Source: Rhynchospora pubera (lineage: Eukaryota > Streptophyta > Magnoliopsida > Poales > Cyperaceae). From it: a stretch of DNA of 64,000 nucleotides. Both the position numbers and the translations under genes were made by a program. The stretch covers positions 119,278,752 to 119,342,751 of the forward strand of contig CM051462.1 of the NCBI GenBank assembly GCA_028095005.1, read 5' to 3'. The notes under the pieces are model-generated. The model saw only the letters and a program-made list of their open reading frames with translations, searched no databases and was not told the DNA's origin. Positions 10,730 through 21,899 of this stretch are shown piece by piece. The first letter of the stretch is position 1; each line of letters opens with the position of its first letter.

Positions 10730-10932
10730 CTAAGAATAAAAAAGACCCAACTACAATACTGGTCTGGTTGTTTTTATCCATAACAACAAAAAATGAAAAC
10801 AAAAACAATTCGGATATGAATAGACCGGCTACGATATTGGTCTGATTCTTGTTTTTTTTCCCTAACAATCATAAGAAACGAAAACATAAAAAACAACTCG
10901 GACACGAAGAGACCGGCTACGGTATTGGTCGA
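10730..10932. repeat. Imperfect triplicate repeat of about 80-88 bp
   Basis: Three degenerate copies share GACCGGCTACGATATTGGTC-like words, at about 10750, 10825 and 10910, with A-rich spacers. They stand immediately past the gag-pol stop in element order. They look like an older, diverged version of the array expansion seen elsewhere in this element. Confidence 0.6.
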
Positions 10933-10944
10933 CTTCTATCCTCT

Positions 10945-13900
10945 CTAAACGTAAAACTTTCTGAGATGGGCAGCGTTCCAAGCATTTGGAATGCGTTTGC
11001 CTCTCATGTCCCTGAGATGATAAGCCCTGCCTTCAATGGACTTGATGATCTCGAATGGGCCTTCCCACACGGGATCAAGTTTCCCCACTTGTTTACCTGT
11101 GGCTTCGATCTTCCTGAGCACCCAGTCACCTGGTTGGAAATGTTTGGGAGCGACTTTCCTATCGAAGCCCCTTTGCATTCTTCTTTGATACTCTTCCATC
11201 TTCGCTCGAGCTTCCTCCCTCAACTCGTAAATGGTCTCCAAATCTTCTTCCCTTCGAGTTCCATTCTTCTCCCAAGCATATGACTTCGTTCTCAAAGTAG
11301 GGTGTACTGCTTCCATAGGTGTGACAGCCTCCATTCCATAAATCATGGAAAAAGGTGAACGGCCTGTGGAAGAGCGAGGTGTGGTACGGTAGGCCCATAA
11401 GATTTCATCGAGATACTCGGGCCAAGTATTCTTGCTGCCTTCAATTTTCCTCTTCAGTCCTTCCAATATAGTTCGGTTGGAAACCTCAGCTAAACCATTA
11501 GATTGGGGATGACAGACCGAGGAGGTGCACGATCGGATGCCTAGTCCTTTGCAAAAATCCTGGAATGGGGCGCCAGTAAACTGTGTACCATTGTCGGAGA
11601 TGAAGGTATGTGGGATCCCATATCTATATACGATCTGGTGTCTCGCGAAGTCCACTATTTTTTGTGACGTGATGGTTGCCAGGGGTTTGGCTTCAATCCA
11701 TTTGGTGAAATATTCCACGGCCACCACTAGGAATTTAACATTTCCTTGTCCTTGAGGGAAAGGCCCCAACAAATCTAACCCCCACACATCGAACGGCCAT
11801 GAACTGGAGATGGATTGCATCGGATGAGGTGGTTGTCTTGGTATGCGGGCGTGGAATTGGCATTTTTCACATCTGCGAACATATGTCTCGACATCTTTCT
11901 TCAAAGAAGGCCAGTAAAACCCTGCTCTAACGATCCTCCTTCCTAGCGAAGTTATTCCTTGATGGCTACCGCATATCCCTTCGTGCACTTCGGCAATAAT
12001 TTCGTCCGCTTTTGCTCTCCCAACACATGTGAGCCAGGGTATTCCGTATCCTTTTTTCAATAATAGACCATCTCGGATAGTGAATTCGAGAGCCCACCGC
12101 TTGACTTTTCGGGCAACCTTGTCATCTTCTGGGAGTTTTCCTTCTTTGAGAAAATTCCATAGCAAAGCATACCATTCCTTTCCTGCTTCCACGATATACA
12201 CTTCGAATGCGAGAACATCAATGCTGGGATGTGGCACTTCCAACATAATAATGGGTTTTTCTCGATCTAAATCGCTTTCTTTAGCAATTTTAGACAGACC
12301 ATCTGCTGTTTCATTTTGAGTCCGTGGCACGTACTCTACAGAAGCACTTTCAAAGGCAGCTAACACTGTTTTCACCTTCTCCAAGTATAGGGCTAGCCTT
12401 TCATTTATTGCTGCATATTGTCCTTTGATCTGGTTTACGACCAGCTGCGAATCCATGTAGAAACGCACGCTTCTTGCTCCGATTGCCTCCATAAGTCGCA
12501 TACCTGCCAGCAACGCCTCATATTCTGCGACATTGTTGGATACCTCGAATGTCAAATGTATCGCATAATGAAATTTCTCGCCTTTCGGACCTTTTATTTC
12601 AACGCCAACACCCGAACCCTTCTCAGAAGCTGCCCCGTCCACGAAAACCTCCCACACTTCTTCCTTGGTATTTTCAGTTTGTCTAGCTGTGCACTCAACT
12701 ATGAAGTCGGCAAGAATTTGTCCTTTGTATGCTGTTCTTGGTTCGAAACTCACATCATATTCGGACAACTCTACTGCCCATTTTAACATCCGCCCTGCTA
12801 CATCAAGCTGTCCCAAAGCTTTTCGGAGAGGCATGTCGGTGAGCACTTTGATGGGGTGTGCCTGAAAATATGGTTTGAGTTTCCTGGATGCTATCATGAC
12901 CGCGAACGCTACTTTTTCAACAGGAGGGTATCTTATCTCAGCATCTCGCAGAATGCGAGATACGAAATAGACAGGTTTTTGTTGGTTTTCTTCAATCCTG
13001 ATGAGAGCTGCACTCACAGCCGTTTCGGAAGTTGCCACATAAAGATATAGAGTTTCCCCTTTCACAGGTCTACTGATTGTCGGTGGTGTGGCTAAGTATT
13101 CTTTTATCTTTTCAAAGGCATCTTGACATTCCACTGTCCATTGGAACTTCTTGTTTTTTCTGATTGTTTGGAAAAAAGGTTGACATACTTCGGCTGACTT
13201 TGAAATGAATCTGTTTAGGGCAGCTATTCGCCCAGTTAATTCTTGCACCTCTTTGACTGTTTTTGGTGGTTCCATGTTCGCGATCGCCTGGCACTTGCTC
13301 GGATGGACCTCTATGCCTCTTTCGGACACGATAAACCCTAAAAACTTTCCACTTCCGAGACAGAAAAAACTTTTCTTTGGGTTTAATCGCATTCCGACTT
13401 CTTTTATTTTCGCGAACACTCTTTCCAAATGTTGCACATGTTCTTCCCCCGAACAGCTTTTGATCACCATGTCATCGACATATGCCTCCATAATCTTCCC
13501 AATTTCTCCTTGAAACAATTTGTTCACCATTCTTTGATATTCTGCTCCTGTATTCTTCAGACCAAAAGGCATGACCTTGTAACAATAGATCCCCTTCTCT
13601 GTAAGGAAACTGGTTTTTTCTTCATCTTCGATACACATTTTAATCTGATGATATCCCGCGTTGGCATCGACAATGCTCAAGTGAGAAAAACCCGCTGTCG
13701 AATCTACTAGTGCATCAATGTTCGGCAGTGGAAAAGGATCTTTCGGACAGGCTTTGTTGAGGTCAGTGAAATCTATGCATACTCTCCACTTGTTGTTAGG
13801 TTTCGGAACCACCACTGGATTGGCTAACCAAGCAGGACATTTGACCTCGCGGATAAACCCGGCTGCGAGTAACCTTTGCACCTCCTCCTCAATTATCATT

Positions 13901-16900
13901 CTACGTTCGGGTCCGAACTTCCTTTTCTTTTGATGCACTGGTCTGGCATGTGGGAAGAGCTTGATTTTGTGTTCCGCAATCTCCCTCTTAATACCCGGCA
14001 TTTGCCCTTCTTCAGCGACAAAAATCTCTTGGTTTCTTTTAAGACAGTCTTTCACCAATTCTCTATCCTTGGCCCCGAGCGCTGTCCCCAGTTTAGTAGT
14101 TATTCCCTCACTCAGCTCTACCTCTTCCACATCTTCCCCCGGAGCGCCCGAACTAAGCACGCGCACTTTTTTCTCAACACTTCCCTTCTCTATTTGTGTT
14201 ACTTGATCTATCACTGCTGCCTGGTAACTTTCTCTGGCCTTTTGTTGGTCACCTTTTACCACACCTACTCCCAGTCTAGTGGGGAATTTGATCATGAGGT
14301 GTTTGGTCGAAGCGATTGCCCCAACATCATTCAGAGATTTCCTTCCTAGTATCACATTGTATGCAGATGGTGCATTAACCACTATGAACTTTACTCTTGA
14401 TACTACACTGTTGGGTGGTTCCCCGAATTCAACTTCCAGATCAATTGTCCCAAGCGGTATCACGGTGTCTCCTGCAAAACCAACTAATGGTGTATCCATC
14501 GGAGTCAGGGGGTATGAGGCTAAATTGAGTTGCCGTAACGCGTCGAAATATAGCACATCTGCTGAACTTCCTGTATCCACTAAGATCCTTTTGACACGTC
14601 TGCCATGTATTCGCAGCATCAACACTATGGCATCATCATGTGGGTAACGGACACCTACGCAATCTTCAGGCCCGAAGGATATTCGGGTGTTAGTTAGAGA
14701 CCCCTCTGCATGCAAGTGAAATATCTCATAACGCGAAGGTTGAAATAATCTTCTCGGATCTGCATATGAAGCTCGTTGATGAGGTTTGTCGTCGCCAGAT
14801 GCGTCCCCCCCTGCGATGAACATCACTACCGGAGATCCTTTGTTTTCTTCTCTAGGTTTATTCGGAACATTTTGTCTCTGAATGGGAATATTGTTCGGGT
14901 TGTTTCGGTTGTCAGTTCTTTTCCATTGGTTATTGTATGGTTTTCGTTGCCACTGGTTGTTGAAAGATTCTCTAGTTCGGTTATCCTTGGCTCCTTCTTT
15001 CTCAATGTATTTCTCTAGCAAGTGCGTATGTCGGATTAACCTTTCTATTTCGTCCTTCAGCTTCAAACAATCTCGGGTGCGATGTCCCGAACTGCGATGG
15101 TAATCACAGTAAGCCGACTTGTCAAACTTCTCTGCTTCTACCAATGGTTCCGGTTGTTGCAACTCCTTGCTATCTTTGATGACGTTGAACAATCGCTCCC
15201 TGGGTTCTGTACATATGTGGTAGGTGGAGTATAGAGGTGCATATGCCTCTCCCGTCTTTCTGTAATTGTGGAGTTTGTATGTCGCTCCTTTTATTACCTT
15301 TGCATTCCTTCTTCTCCCAGAAGGAGATCCATTGCGAGGTTGAGGCAAAGGGGAACAACTTCTTCTCGTCGGTGTTGTGATGCGTCGCTCCGTGACATCT
15401 TGCCAACCCATTCGTTCTGCATCTTCCTCTGCCTGTATCACTTGCTGTGCACACTCCCTGAATTCTCGAAAAGATCCACAATCTTTTTTTATTAGCTCAT
15501 ATCTCAGATTTTTACTCCGAATACCTTGTAATACTGCCGCCAGCACCAGTTTCTCATCAAAATCGGAAACTTTGTATGCCTCTTCCGAGAATCTCGCGAG
15601 ATATGCTCGTGATGATTCATATGGTTCTTGCTTTAGGGTCATGAGGCTCGTGCACTTGATGGTTGGTGCTCTTAATCCTCCGAATCTTCCCAAAAACTTG
15701 TCAGTTAGGTCATCAAAACTATGGATTGACCCTCGGGGTAGTCGCGAGTACCATTCCCATGCACTTTCTGTAAGCCTTGTCGGAAAAACTAAACACATCA
15801 CCCTGTCGGATGCGTGTGTGATGGCCATCATTGCTCGAAAGCTATTCACAAAAGCTTGAGCATCTTTAGCTTCTCCTCCCGGATATCTATCAAGATGGGG
15901 GTAATTTTTCATGTCAATCCGCGCTCCTTGGTATAACCTTCTCGCTAGGGCACCGACAGGTGGTGACCCTGATCCTTCTGATTCATGCGCACTATCTGAA
16001 CTATGTTCGCGACGCTGCCTTGTTTTCGCACGGCCCCTAGGGGATCTTTTCTCTTCGCGCTCCCTTCTTTCATTATTCAAGTTTCTTCCCGACATTACCT
16101 CTCTGTCTTCACCCGTTTGTGGTGCCCTCGTTCTTTCCACTCGAGATCCTAAGGGCTCTTGATTCACTTGTGGGGCAGGTAATGTCGGTACAGGAACTGC
16201 AAGAGATGGACTTGGGTTTGTTGGAATGATGTTTTCGGGAAGCCTTGGAGTAGTTTGTGGCCTAGGATGTTCGGGTTGTTGAGGTGGTCGTGTCCATGAG
16301 TAAGGATTAGGGGTGTTCCACGAATTATGTACGCCCCATTGAGCTGGATGGCCCCAAGGGAAATAGGTGGATGGAGCCTCTGGTCTAGGGAAACCATAAG
16401 TATTTTGGGGAGGATACCAGTCTGTCATGTGGGCTTGTGGTATTGTGTGCTGAACATATCCCGTGGGATGCCATTGGAACATATGTGGAGGCTGTCCGAC
16501 ATTGTACACTTGTGGTGTTCCTGCTCTCCATGCTACGCTTTGGCGAGGATCAGCGACATATCCGTAACCTTGAGGAGGTTGTGTTACGTTTGGCATCTGT
16601 CGCGGATCCTGGATCTCCGGTCTTGGTGGATTGAACTGAACTGTTGGAGTTGGAGTAACTGATGTGAAGGCTGCTTGCAGTGTTTGCTCTACAAGGTTTG
16701 TGAGATCTGCTTGAGAAAGAGAGCGTTGGTTCTCTAAATTGGTGGTGCTTCTCTGTTTTGCTATAGATGTTTCGGGTCTTTCCAATCTTGGCTCTTCGCG
16801 AGGTTGTTGAATAGCTTGCAAGATCGGGTGCATTACAACTGGTGCTGTTCTCTCTGACTCTTCGCGAGATTGTACAGCTTGCAAGATCGGGTGTATCACA

Positions 16901-17226
16901 ACTGGCACTGCTCTTGTCGATCCCAGATCTAATGGTGTATCGTTGTCTTGCTGTTCGAGGTTGACTGGTCGCAAAGTTGAATCGCCAACCACTGTTTGTG
17001 TTCTTGAAGTTTCAGCGTTTTGCTTGTGTTGAAGCTCAGCATTCATCAGACCTGGTTGTGGTGGATGAACTGCATCGCCTGGTGCCTGAGGTGTGGAGAG
17101 CTCGATCTGGGTTTGGGATTCAGATCTAGCTTCGTGAAGAACGCGTTGTTTCTCCTTGTTTAGTTTATCGGTAGTAAACTCCAGATCCAACCGCCTGGGT
17201 TGAATCGCACTCCTATTCTCATCCAT
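10945..17226 (-). CDS. Gag-Pol polyprotein of a Tat-lineage Ty3/gypsy element
   Basis: One intact frame of 2093 residues holds all replication functions. A Pro/Gln-rich N-terminus of about 420 residues precedes gag (ESAWEWYSRLPRGSIHSFDD, about 487-506). A short zinc-knuckle-like CDYHRSSGHRTRDC follows near 690-705. The aspartic protease motif is LVDTGSSADVLYF (about 878). The reverse transcriptase has DANAGYHQIKM and the catalytic YVDDM (about 1245), followed by the normal RNase H. A second RNase H of archaeal type starts with EVFVDGAASEKGSGVGV (about 1523). The integrase has its HHCC zinc-binding region (CEKCQFHA, about 1780), the D-D-E core (DVWGLDLLGPF, ISDNGTQFTG, then a NGLAEVSNRTI stretch) and a C-terminal region ending in AWNAAHLRKFYV. 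Its ATG lies 60 bp inside the LTR. No frameshift separates gag from pol. Confidence 0.97.
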   Translation of the reverse strand: MDENRSAIQPRRLDLEFTTDKLNKEKQRVLHEARSESQTQIELSTPQAPGDAVHPPQPGLMNAELQHKQNAETSRTQTVVGDSTLRPVNLEQQDNDTPLDLGSTRAVPVVIHPILQAVQSREESERTAPVVMHPILQAIQQPREEPRLERPETSIAKQRSTTNLENQRSLSQADLTNLVEQTLQAAFTSVTPTPTVQFNPPRPEIQDPRQMPNVTQPPQGYGYVADPRQSVAWRAGTPQVYNVGQPPHMFQWHPTGYVQHTIPQAHMTDWYPPQNTYGFPRPEAPSTYFPWGHPAQWGVHNSWNTPNPYSWTRPPQQPEHPRPQTTPRLPENIIPTNPSPSLAVPVPTLPAPQVNQEPLGSRVERTRAPQTGEDREVMSGRNLNNERREREEKRSPRGRAKTRQRREHSSDSAHESEGSGSPPVGALARRLYQGARIDMKNYPHLDRYPGGEAKDAQAFVNSFRAMMAITHASDRVMCLVFPTRLTESAWEWYSRLPRGSIHSFDDLTDKFLGRFGGLRAPTIKCTSLMTLKQEPYESSRAYLARFSEEAYKVSDFDEKLVLAAVLQGIRSKNLRYELIKKDCGSFREFRECAQQVIQAEEDAERMGWQDVTERRITTPTRRSCSPLPQPRNGSPSGRRRNAKVIKGATYKLHNYRKTGEAYAPLYSTYHICTEPRERLFNVIKDSKELQQPEPLVEAEKFDKSAYCDYHRSSGHRTRDCLKLKDEIERLIRHTHLLEKYIEKEGAKDNRTRESFNNQWQRKPYNNQWKRTDNRNNPNNIPIQRQNVPNKPREENKGSPVVMFIAGGDASGDDKPHQRASYADPRRLFQPSRYEIFHLHAEGSLTNTRISFGPEDCVGVRYPHDDAIVLMLRIHGRRVKRILVDTGSSADVLYFDALRQLNLASYPLTPMDTPLVGFAGDTVIPLGTIDLEVEFGEPPNSVVSRVKFIVVNAPSAYNVILGRKSLNDVGAIASTKHLMIKFPTRLGVGVVKGDQQKARESYQAAVIDQVTQIEKGSVEKKVRVLSSGAPGEDVEEVELSEGITTKLGTALGAKDRELVKDCLKRNQEIFVAEEGQMPGIKREIAEHKIKLFPHARPVHQKKRKFGPERRMIIEEEVQRLLAAGFIREVKCPAWLANPVVVPKPNNKWRVCIDFTDLNKACPKDPFPLPNIDALVDSTAGFSHLSIVDANAGYHQIKMCIEDEEKTSFLTEKGIYCYKVMPFGLKNTGAEYQRMVNKLFQGEIGKIMEAYVDDMVIKSCSGEEHVQHLERVFAKIKEVGMRLNPKKSFFCLGSGKFLGFIVSERGIEVHPSKCQAIANMEPPKTVKEVQELTGRIAALNRFISKSAEVCQPFFQTIRKNKKFQWTVECQDAFEKIKEYLATPPTISRPVKGETLYLYVATSETAVSAALIRIEENQQKPVYFVSRILRDAEIRYPPVEKVAFAVMIASRKLKPYFQAHPIKVLTDMPLRKALGQLDVAGRMLKWAVELSEYDVSFEPRTAYKGQILADFIVECTARQTENTKEEVWEVFVDGAASEKGSGVGVEIKGPKGEKFHYAIHLTFEVSNNVAEYEALLAGMRLMEAIGARSVRFYMDSQLVVNQIKGQYAAINERLALYLEKVKTVLAAFESASVEYVPRTQNETADGLSKIAKESDLDREKPIIMLEVPHPSIDVLAFEVYIVEAGKEWYALLWNFLKEGKLPEDDKVARKVKRWALEFTIRDGLLLKKGYGIPWLTCVGRAKADEIIAEVHEGICGSHQGITSLGRRIVRAGFYWPSLKKDVETYVRRCEKCQFHARIPRQPPHPMQSISSSWPFDVWGLDLLGPFPQGQGNVKFLVVAVEYFTKWIEAKPLATITSQKIVDFARHQIVYRYGIPHTFISDNGTQFTGAPFQDFCKGLGIRSCTSSVCHPQSNGLAEVSNRTILEGLKRKIEGSKNTWPEYLDEILWAYRTTPRSSTGRSPFSMIYGMEAVTPMEAVHPTLRTKSYAWEKNGTRREEDLETIYELREEARAKMEEYQRRMQRGFDRKVAPKHFQPGDWVLRKIEATGKQVGKLDPVWEGPFEIIKSIEGRAYHLRDMRGKRIPNAWNAAHLRKFYV

Positions 17227-17271
17227 TTCTCAGGTTACCAAATGCAACTTTGAATTGCCAATGGTCGAATT

Positions 17272-17284
17272 CAGGTGGGCGCCA
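17272..17284 (-). other. Primer-binding site of the Tat element
   Basis: Read on the minus strand, TGGCGCCCACCTG begins two bases inside the upstream LTR. The GGCGCC core is the type seen in Tat and Athila elements. The donor tRNA was not identified. Confidence 0.75.
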
Positions 17285-17286
17285 GT

Positions 17287-17722
17287 TGATAAGCTCAGTT
17301 TTAGTAGAGATTAACAACGTGAGAGAGTTAGGAGATGAGAATGAGTGGAAAATGAACTTTATTGATTATTTTGGGGATTACAATCTGTTTATAATCTGTC
17401 TAATACAAGTGCTTTTTCTCTACAAAAATGCCAACCCCTAATACAATGATCTACCCCTTCTATTTATAGGCCTATTTCTCATAACAGAACGCTGACGTCA
17501 CCCGACAGCCGTTAGCCCAATAGACGCCTTTAGATTCTCCCGACTTATGTTCGGTGAGATGCTCCGTATGAGTTTGTTACGGCCTGTCCTCCCGACTTTA
17601 TTTGGGGCGCGCTCTTTAATTCAGCTTTTTCCGCCTCTTAAAGTAACGAATATGGGCCTCTTTTGGGCTTGATTCCCTATTCTTTTATTTGGGGCCGAGC
17701 TCTTATCAGACTGGCCCTATCA
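17287..17722 (-). repeat. LTR (5' LTR in element orientation)
   Basis: 436 bp, TG...CA, paired with 5142-5577. It should carry the promoter of the gag-pol transcript. Confidence 0.97.
17461..17468 (-). promoter_or_regulatory. Probable TATA box in the upstream LTR
   Basis: The minus strand reads GGCCTATAAATAGAAGGGG, a good plant TATA context in the middle of the LTR and upstream of the gag start. One of the three LTR differences lies in the base pair next to it. Confidence 0.6.
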
Positions 17723-17953
17723 GTATCTAAGGAGTTGGCGTTAGATAGAAACACGTGAAAGTTAATTATCCATGTATCATATCCATGAAATAGGAATATA
17801 AAATTTTAAGAGTAGTGTACTAGATTTTAAATCATAGTTTTAAACTCACAGGTGATGATGTAGGTTATTACTACTACTATTTTTATTTTCTTTAATGATT
17901 TTGATCTTGTTGGGTCAACTTGTTTGGACTAAGGACTTTGTTGTTGTTGTTAT
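17723..17953 (+). pseudogene. LINE relic, right part with 3' tail
   Basis: Directly after the GTATC target copy the reading SKELALDRNT, stop, KLIIHVSYP continues the LINE ORF2 tail broken at 5141. Intact relatives end with a SEELALDRKAWRSRIHV-like string. The end GTTTGGACTAAGGACTTTG, followed by TTGTTGTTGTTGT to about 17953, is the usual 3' end with TTG microsatellite of this plant LINE group. Confidence 0.8.
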
Positions 17954-18531
17954 ATTCAAAATAAAATTTAATTAATTGTTAATAGTGTTTTAAAAAATTG
18001 TTAAGGACGAGGAAGAGCGAGTCAACTTGCATCATTAAATGATATTCAAAGTACATAAACATGATTGATACTCGTTTATATATTCAATGATGTATATCTA
18101 TAAAATTATTATTTTAAATTTCAATATATTATTGGAATTAATTTGACAATACATAATCAAAATTATAAAATTAAATCATTCTTCAGTGATCCTCTCTCAT
18201 TTTAATTATACGTACCATGCGGTACTGTACATCCAAGATACATATTGTGGACAGACTCTCCCTAAATTTTGGAGGCGCACTTATCCAATAATTACTGAAT
18301 CCTAATAGGCCAATACCAATCCATATGACCAAAAGTAGTTTTTCTCTTTAGCCTTATTCTCACATCACTGTGAACAATTACGTCAACAAAAAATAATAGA
18401 TTTTCGGATATCCAATGAAGATAGCGCCTATTAATTCGCTTGAACATGCAATGATTCCAAACATCAAATATGATAATATCATAATAGTAAACTCTTAATA
18501 ACATGGAGAACAGATATGTCAATCCTGGATC
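17954..18531. other. Spacer downstream of the hydrolase gene
   Basis: AT-rich. It probably contains the 3' UTR of the minus-strand hydrolase gene at its right end. No other feature is recognisable. Confidence 0.5.
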
Positions 18532-21500
18532 TCAACTGGCAGTAAGGAAGTTTAACAACACCTCATTGAAACGGGTCGGATCTTCAGCTTGTGGTAGATG
18601 ACCCGTATTCTTCAATACCTCCAATCTAGCCGTCTCTCCCAAACACCTGTTTGTTCTCTTTTAATTTTAAATTTCGAAATTTGATTCATGTCATGTTTGT
18701 GTAAGGGGAAACATAAAACTTACTTCTGCATCTGATGGGCCTTGTCTAAAGGGAATATTTGATCATGCTCTCCCCATACTATCAGGACCTCCTATTGAAG
18801 ATAAACACATTTCAGGAAATAATATACAGAATTTCACTCTCCATTGTGGACAGAATAATATAGGGATATTGGAGATTACCTTGTAATACATACATATTTC
18901 TAAGATCAATTGTGGACATTCTTAATAAAACTATTTTAATTTATAGACTTGCATAGATCGGCAATAATTTTTGTCAGGCATTCTTAATTCACTCTCCATT
19001 ATTTATGTATTGCCTAATATACACAATAGACAATTTCCACATTTAAGAGCCTTCTTTTTGCACAATTATGATGTGTTCGTACCTGGGGAAGTGGAGTTAG
19101 CTGGAACGCATCTTTGTTGCCAATAGTAATTCCCTTTATAAGCTCCATCTTCTGTTCAATATTATCATTGTACATTTCCTGACAACACAGTAAAACAATC
19201 ATGTTGCATGTGAATAGTAAAGTTCCAGCCCAATGCTTAAACTGAAACAAACATATTATCGTTTTACATATAAATTAATAACTAACATTAAGGAAACCAT
19301 AGCATTGGGTCTCTGTATATATATACTATTGTTGAAGGCAGTGGATATTATGAAAGCTATACAAAATGGCTTATTGCAGTATTTTTTTTCCCTAAAAACT
19401 TGTTTAGAATTTAGACAAACGAATGCAGTTATAGTATAATTATAGTGTTGTTGAACTGTTGGGTCATCAATTTGGAAGAAGATAGTTAGAGAAGAGTGAA
19501 GGCGTTGAGCCGCCCAAGCCTACAGCTGATGACCGTGAGATCTATGATCAAATTTCAGCAGAAATTTGGTTGGAGTTTTAATTTGAAGAGGTAGGTCTGC
19601 TGTCTGCATATGAGCTTGTACATGGGGAAAGGGTATTTTGAGGAGTTAGAAGGTCTGTCGCTAGGGAATTCGGTTTATAATGATTCTATTGTTTTCTTAA
19701 AATTTAATAGGCCCTTGTTTGAATTGTTCTTAAATATTGATGGCCGTGCGACATTAATTAAATTTTTAACAAAATTTCAACATATAATGGATAGCTAAAA
19801 ATGCAGCCAACATCCGTTACTTCAGAGTCATTTGCCTATGTCGAACTGTCCTAGTTGTAGCTATCTGCTTGTACTGCTTTTATTGTCACATCCCTTTATA
19901 ATCATTTTGAAGTTATTTTTCCTTTCACCTGATTCTCTGTCTGTTTTAGTTGTGATTTTGGGAAACAAAGGGGGAACGTTGGGGCCGTTGGAAGTTGGGA
20001 GTTTGCAAGAAAAAGATTTTTGAAGATAAGCACCAACCACCAAGTTTTTCATAGATTGATCCAAAATGGCCCACCAATTTTGGTTCATTCAGAACGCTTT
20101 CCAGCACGGTGGTTTACAAAAGTAGGTGACTGGATGAAAATCCACATTACATTCAATTGGTAAAGCAAGTAAAAACAAGGATGATTAAAATTATACACAT
20201 TATATATATATGAGTTCCAAAAGAAATTCATATGATTTGTTATCAGGTAAAACAGAACCTTTAATTAGATGAAATATTAAATGAGCACTTAACACAGATC
20301 TGGTAAACTTTTCCGATCCTGATCCAAAGTTTGGTGAGATGTCATATAATATGCATGGTGCATAATTTAGACACGGGCATCGGGGCATGTAAAAGGTACA
20401 GATCAGACATTGCGCTCTTTCTAAAGGATAGAGAGACATCTATATGATTCAGATGTTATAAAATAAAGTTCAAAATATGGTGTTGGGTATCGAAGCAAAA
20501 TCAGAAAGAGGTGTCGGACCAGTATGCCAACAATATCTTTTCTTGTGAGTAGTGACACACAGTTTACAACCAAAACAAAACAAACAAAGATAACATACAA
20601 ACATGAGTTACTCCATCCGCAAAAAAACATAAAGAGGGGTAACCTAGCTATAGCATTGACCAGTTGTACAAAATTGTGACATAACCTGTACTACATGTAA
20701 AAAAAAAAAAAGATACTTTTTTGTTTTTAAAAAAAATTATTTGTAACAAAATACAAAGATAATAATGGCAATGATAAAAAATGTTAATTTAAATTTACTT
20801 CAATGTAGTAACATATTTTGCTTTGCTTCCAAAAAAAAAAGTAGGGGAACTAATTAAAAGCACGGTGTGGAACAAACTGGACTGGATTATTCAATTATTT
20901 TGCGTTCACATAGGATTTGCATGCTATGTCTGGGTGCACAAAATATAAAAGTGGTCCGGTTGCACATAAAAATTAATTTAAAATGCTAATTAATCTTTTA
21001 CTTTACTTTATATAGTTTTTTCTGTTGAAGATGTCCCGGATTTATTACACTCAAAGAAACTGTTCCTACATTGAAATTTATGATATCCTCTCTCACCGCA
21101 TTACTGGTGAAAATTAAATTTTTCGTACCAGAACTAACTATTCTAATGTTCATACTTGTATAAACTTACGACCCGTTTTAATAGGAAATAAACAGTCAAA
21201 ATATAAAATAACCTAAAAACCAAAAGAGTTCCAACTTGTTTTTACCTGAATAACATCCCAGAGCACAAAGTTGGGCATGAAGTGAGGTGGACGCCATAAT
21301 GCCATCTCCATAAGGATTCGCATATTATCGGGTTCCTTTGGTATAAGCAGATCCGAAATAGACTCCACCCCAGCGCGCTTCAACAAGGCTTTGTCATCAG
21401 GCTCCGCCTTGAGCAGATCCGAACTCGCTATCACTACCTTCTTTATCCGCTCCTCTCCTAGCAACCTCGCCACATGGTACCCGACAAACCCGCCATAGCT

Positions 21501-21899
21501 GGTCCCGACCACATTGACGTCCTTCCTTTCACCTAGACCAAGCACATCAAGGAGTTGCACGAGGGATTCCGCCTGGAAAAATTCGGACCGAGAGGAGGAC
21601 TTGGTGGTGGATCCGCCGAAGAAGATGAGTTCGGGCACGACGAGGTCGAAGTGTCGGGATAACGGACCCACCTGGTGATGCCATTGCCATATTGGAAGGG
21701 GACCGAAGCCATGGATGAGCAGGAGAATCGGTTTTGACGATTGTGATTTCAACGTCAGATTCTTGTTAGGGATTGCAGAGGAGATCCAGCACTTGATGGT
21801 GGTGAGGGAATCAATGTCGGTGGTGTACGGACGGAGACCGGAACGGCTAAAGCAAAGGCGTAAGTAGTAATTGACCAATGAGAGAAGGCTGAACTTCAT
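18532..21899 (-). CDS. Alpha/beta hydrolase-fold protein, four exons
   Basis: Spliced exons (minus strand) at 21899-21246, 19178-19083, 18791-18724 and 18646-18532 give 310 residues, and every junction is GT-AG with matching phase. The oxyanion loop HGFG is at 63-66. The nucleophile elbow GTSYGG has Ser134. The acid is in WGEHDQIFPL (Asp260), and the catalytic His is in NTGHLPQAEDP (His289). So the Ser-Asp-His triad is complete. A short hydrophobic N-terminus (MKFSLLSLVNYYLRLCF) could be a signal or membrane-anchoring segment. The family is the large plant group annotated as monoacylglycerol-lipase-like or epoxide-hydrolase-like proteins; the substrate cannot be named. Intron 1 is long (about 2.07 kb) and AT-rich, with no clear transposon inside. 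The gene looks functional. Confidence 0.9.

Larger units (their letters stand above)
5142..17722 (-). mobile_element. Complete Ty3/gypsy LTR retrotransposon, Tat lineage
   Basis: The element is 12,581 bp and reads on the minus strand. Its two 436-bp LTRs begin with TG and end with CA, and they differ at three positions by my alignment. The five bases GTATC stand on both sides (5137-5141 and 17723-17727) as the target duplication. Inside, in element order, are a primer-binding site, one uninterrupted gag-pol frame, a set of minisatellites, and a long gene on the opposite strand. Placement in the Tat group rests on the extra RNase H of archaeal type between the reverse transcriptase/RNase H and the integrase, on the GGCGCC-type primer site, and on the large size. 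A clear polypurine tract next to the downstream LTR (5578 and up) was not found. With intact frames and near-identical LTRs it is probably a recent and possibly autonomous insertion. Confidence 0.95.

Noticed and set aside
11525..16662. Many plus-strand frames opposite gag-pol
   Set aside because: They are shadows of the strongly coding minus-strand frame and have no recognisable domains.
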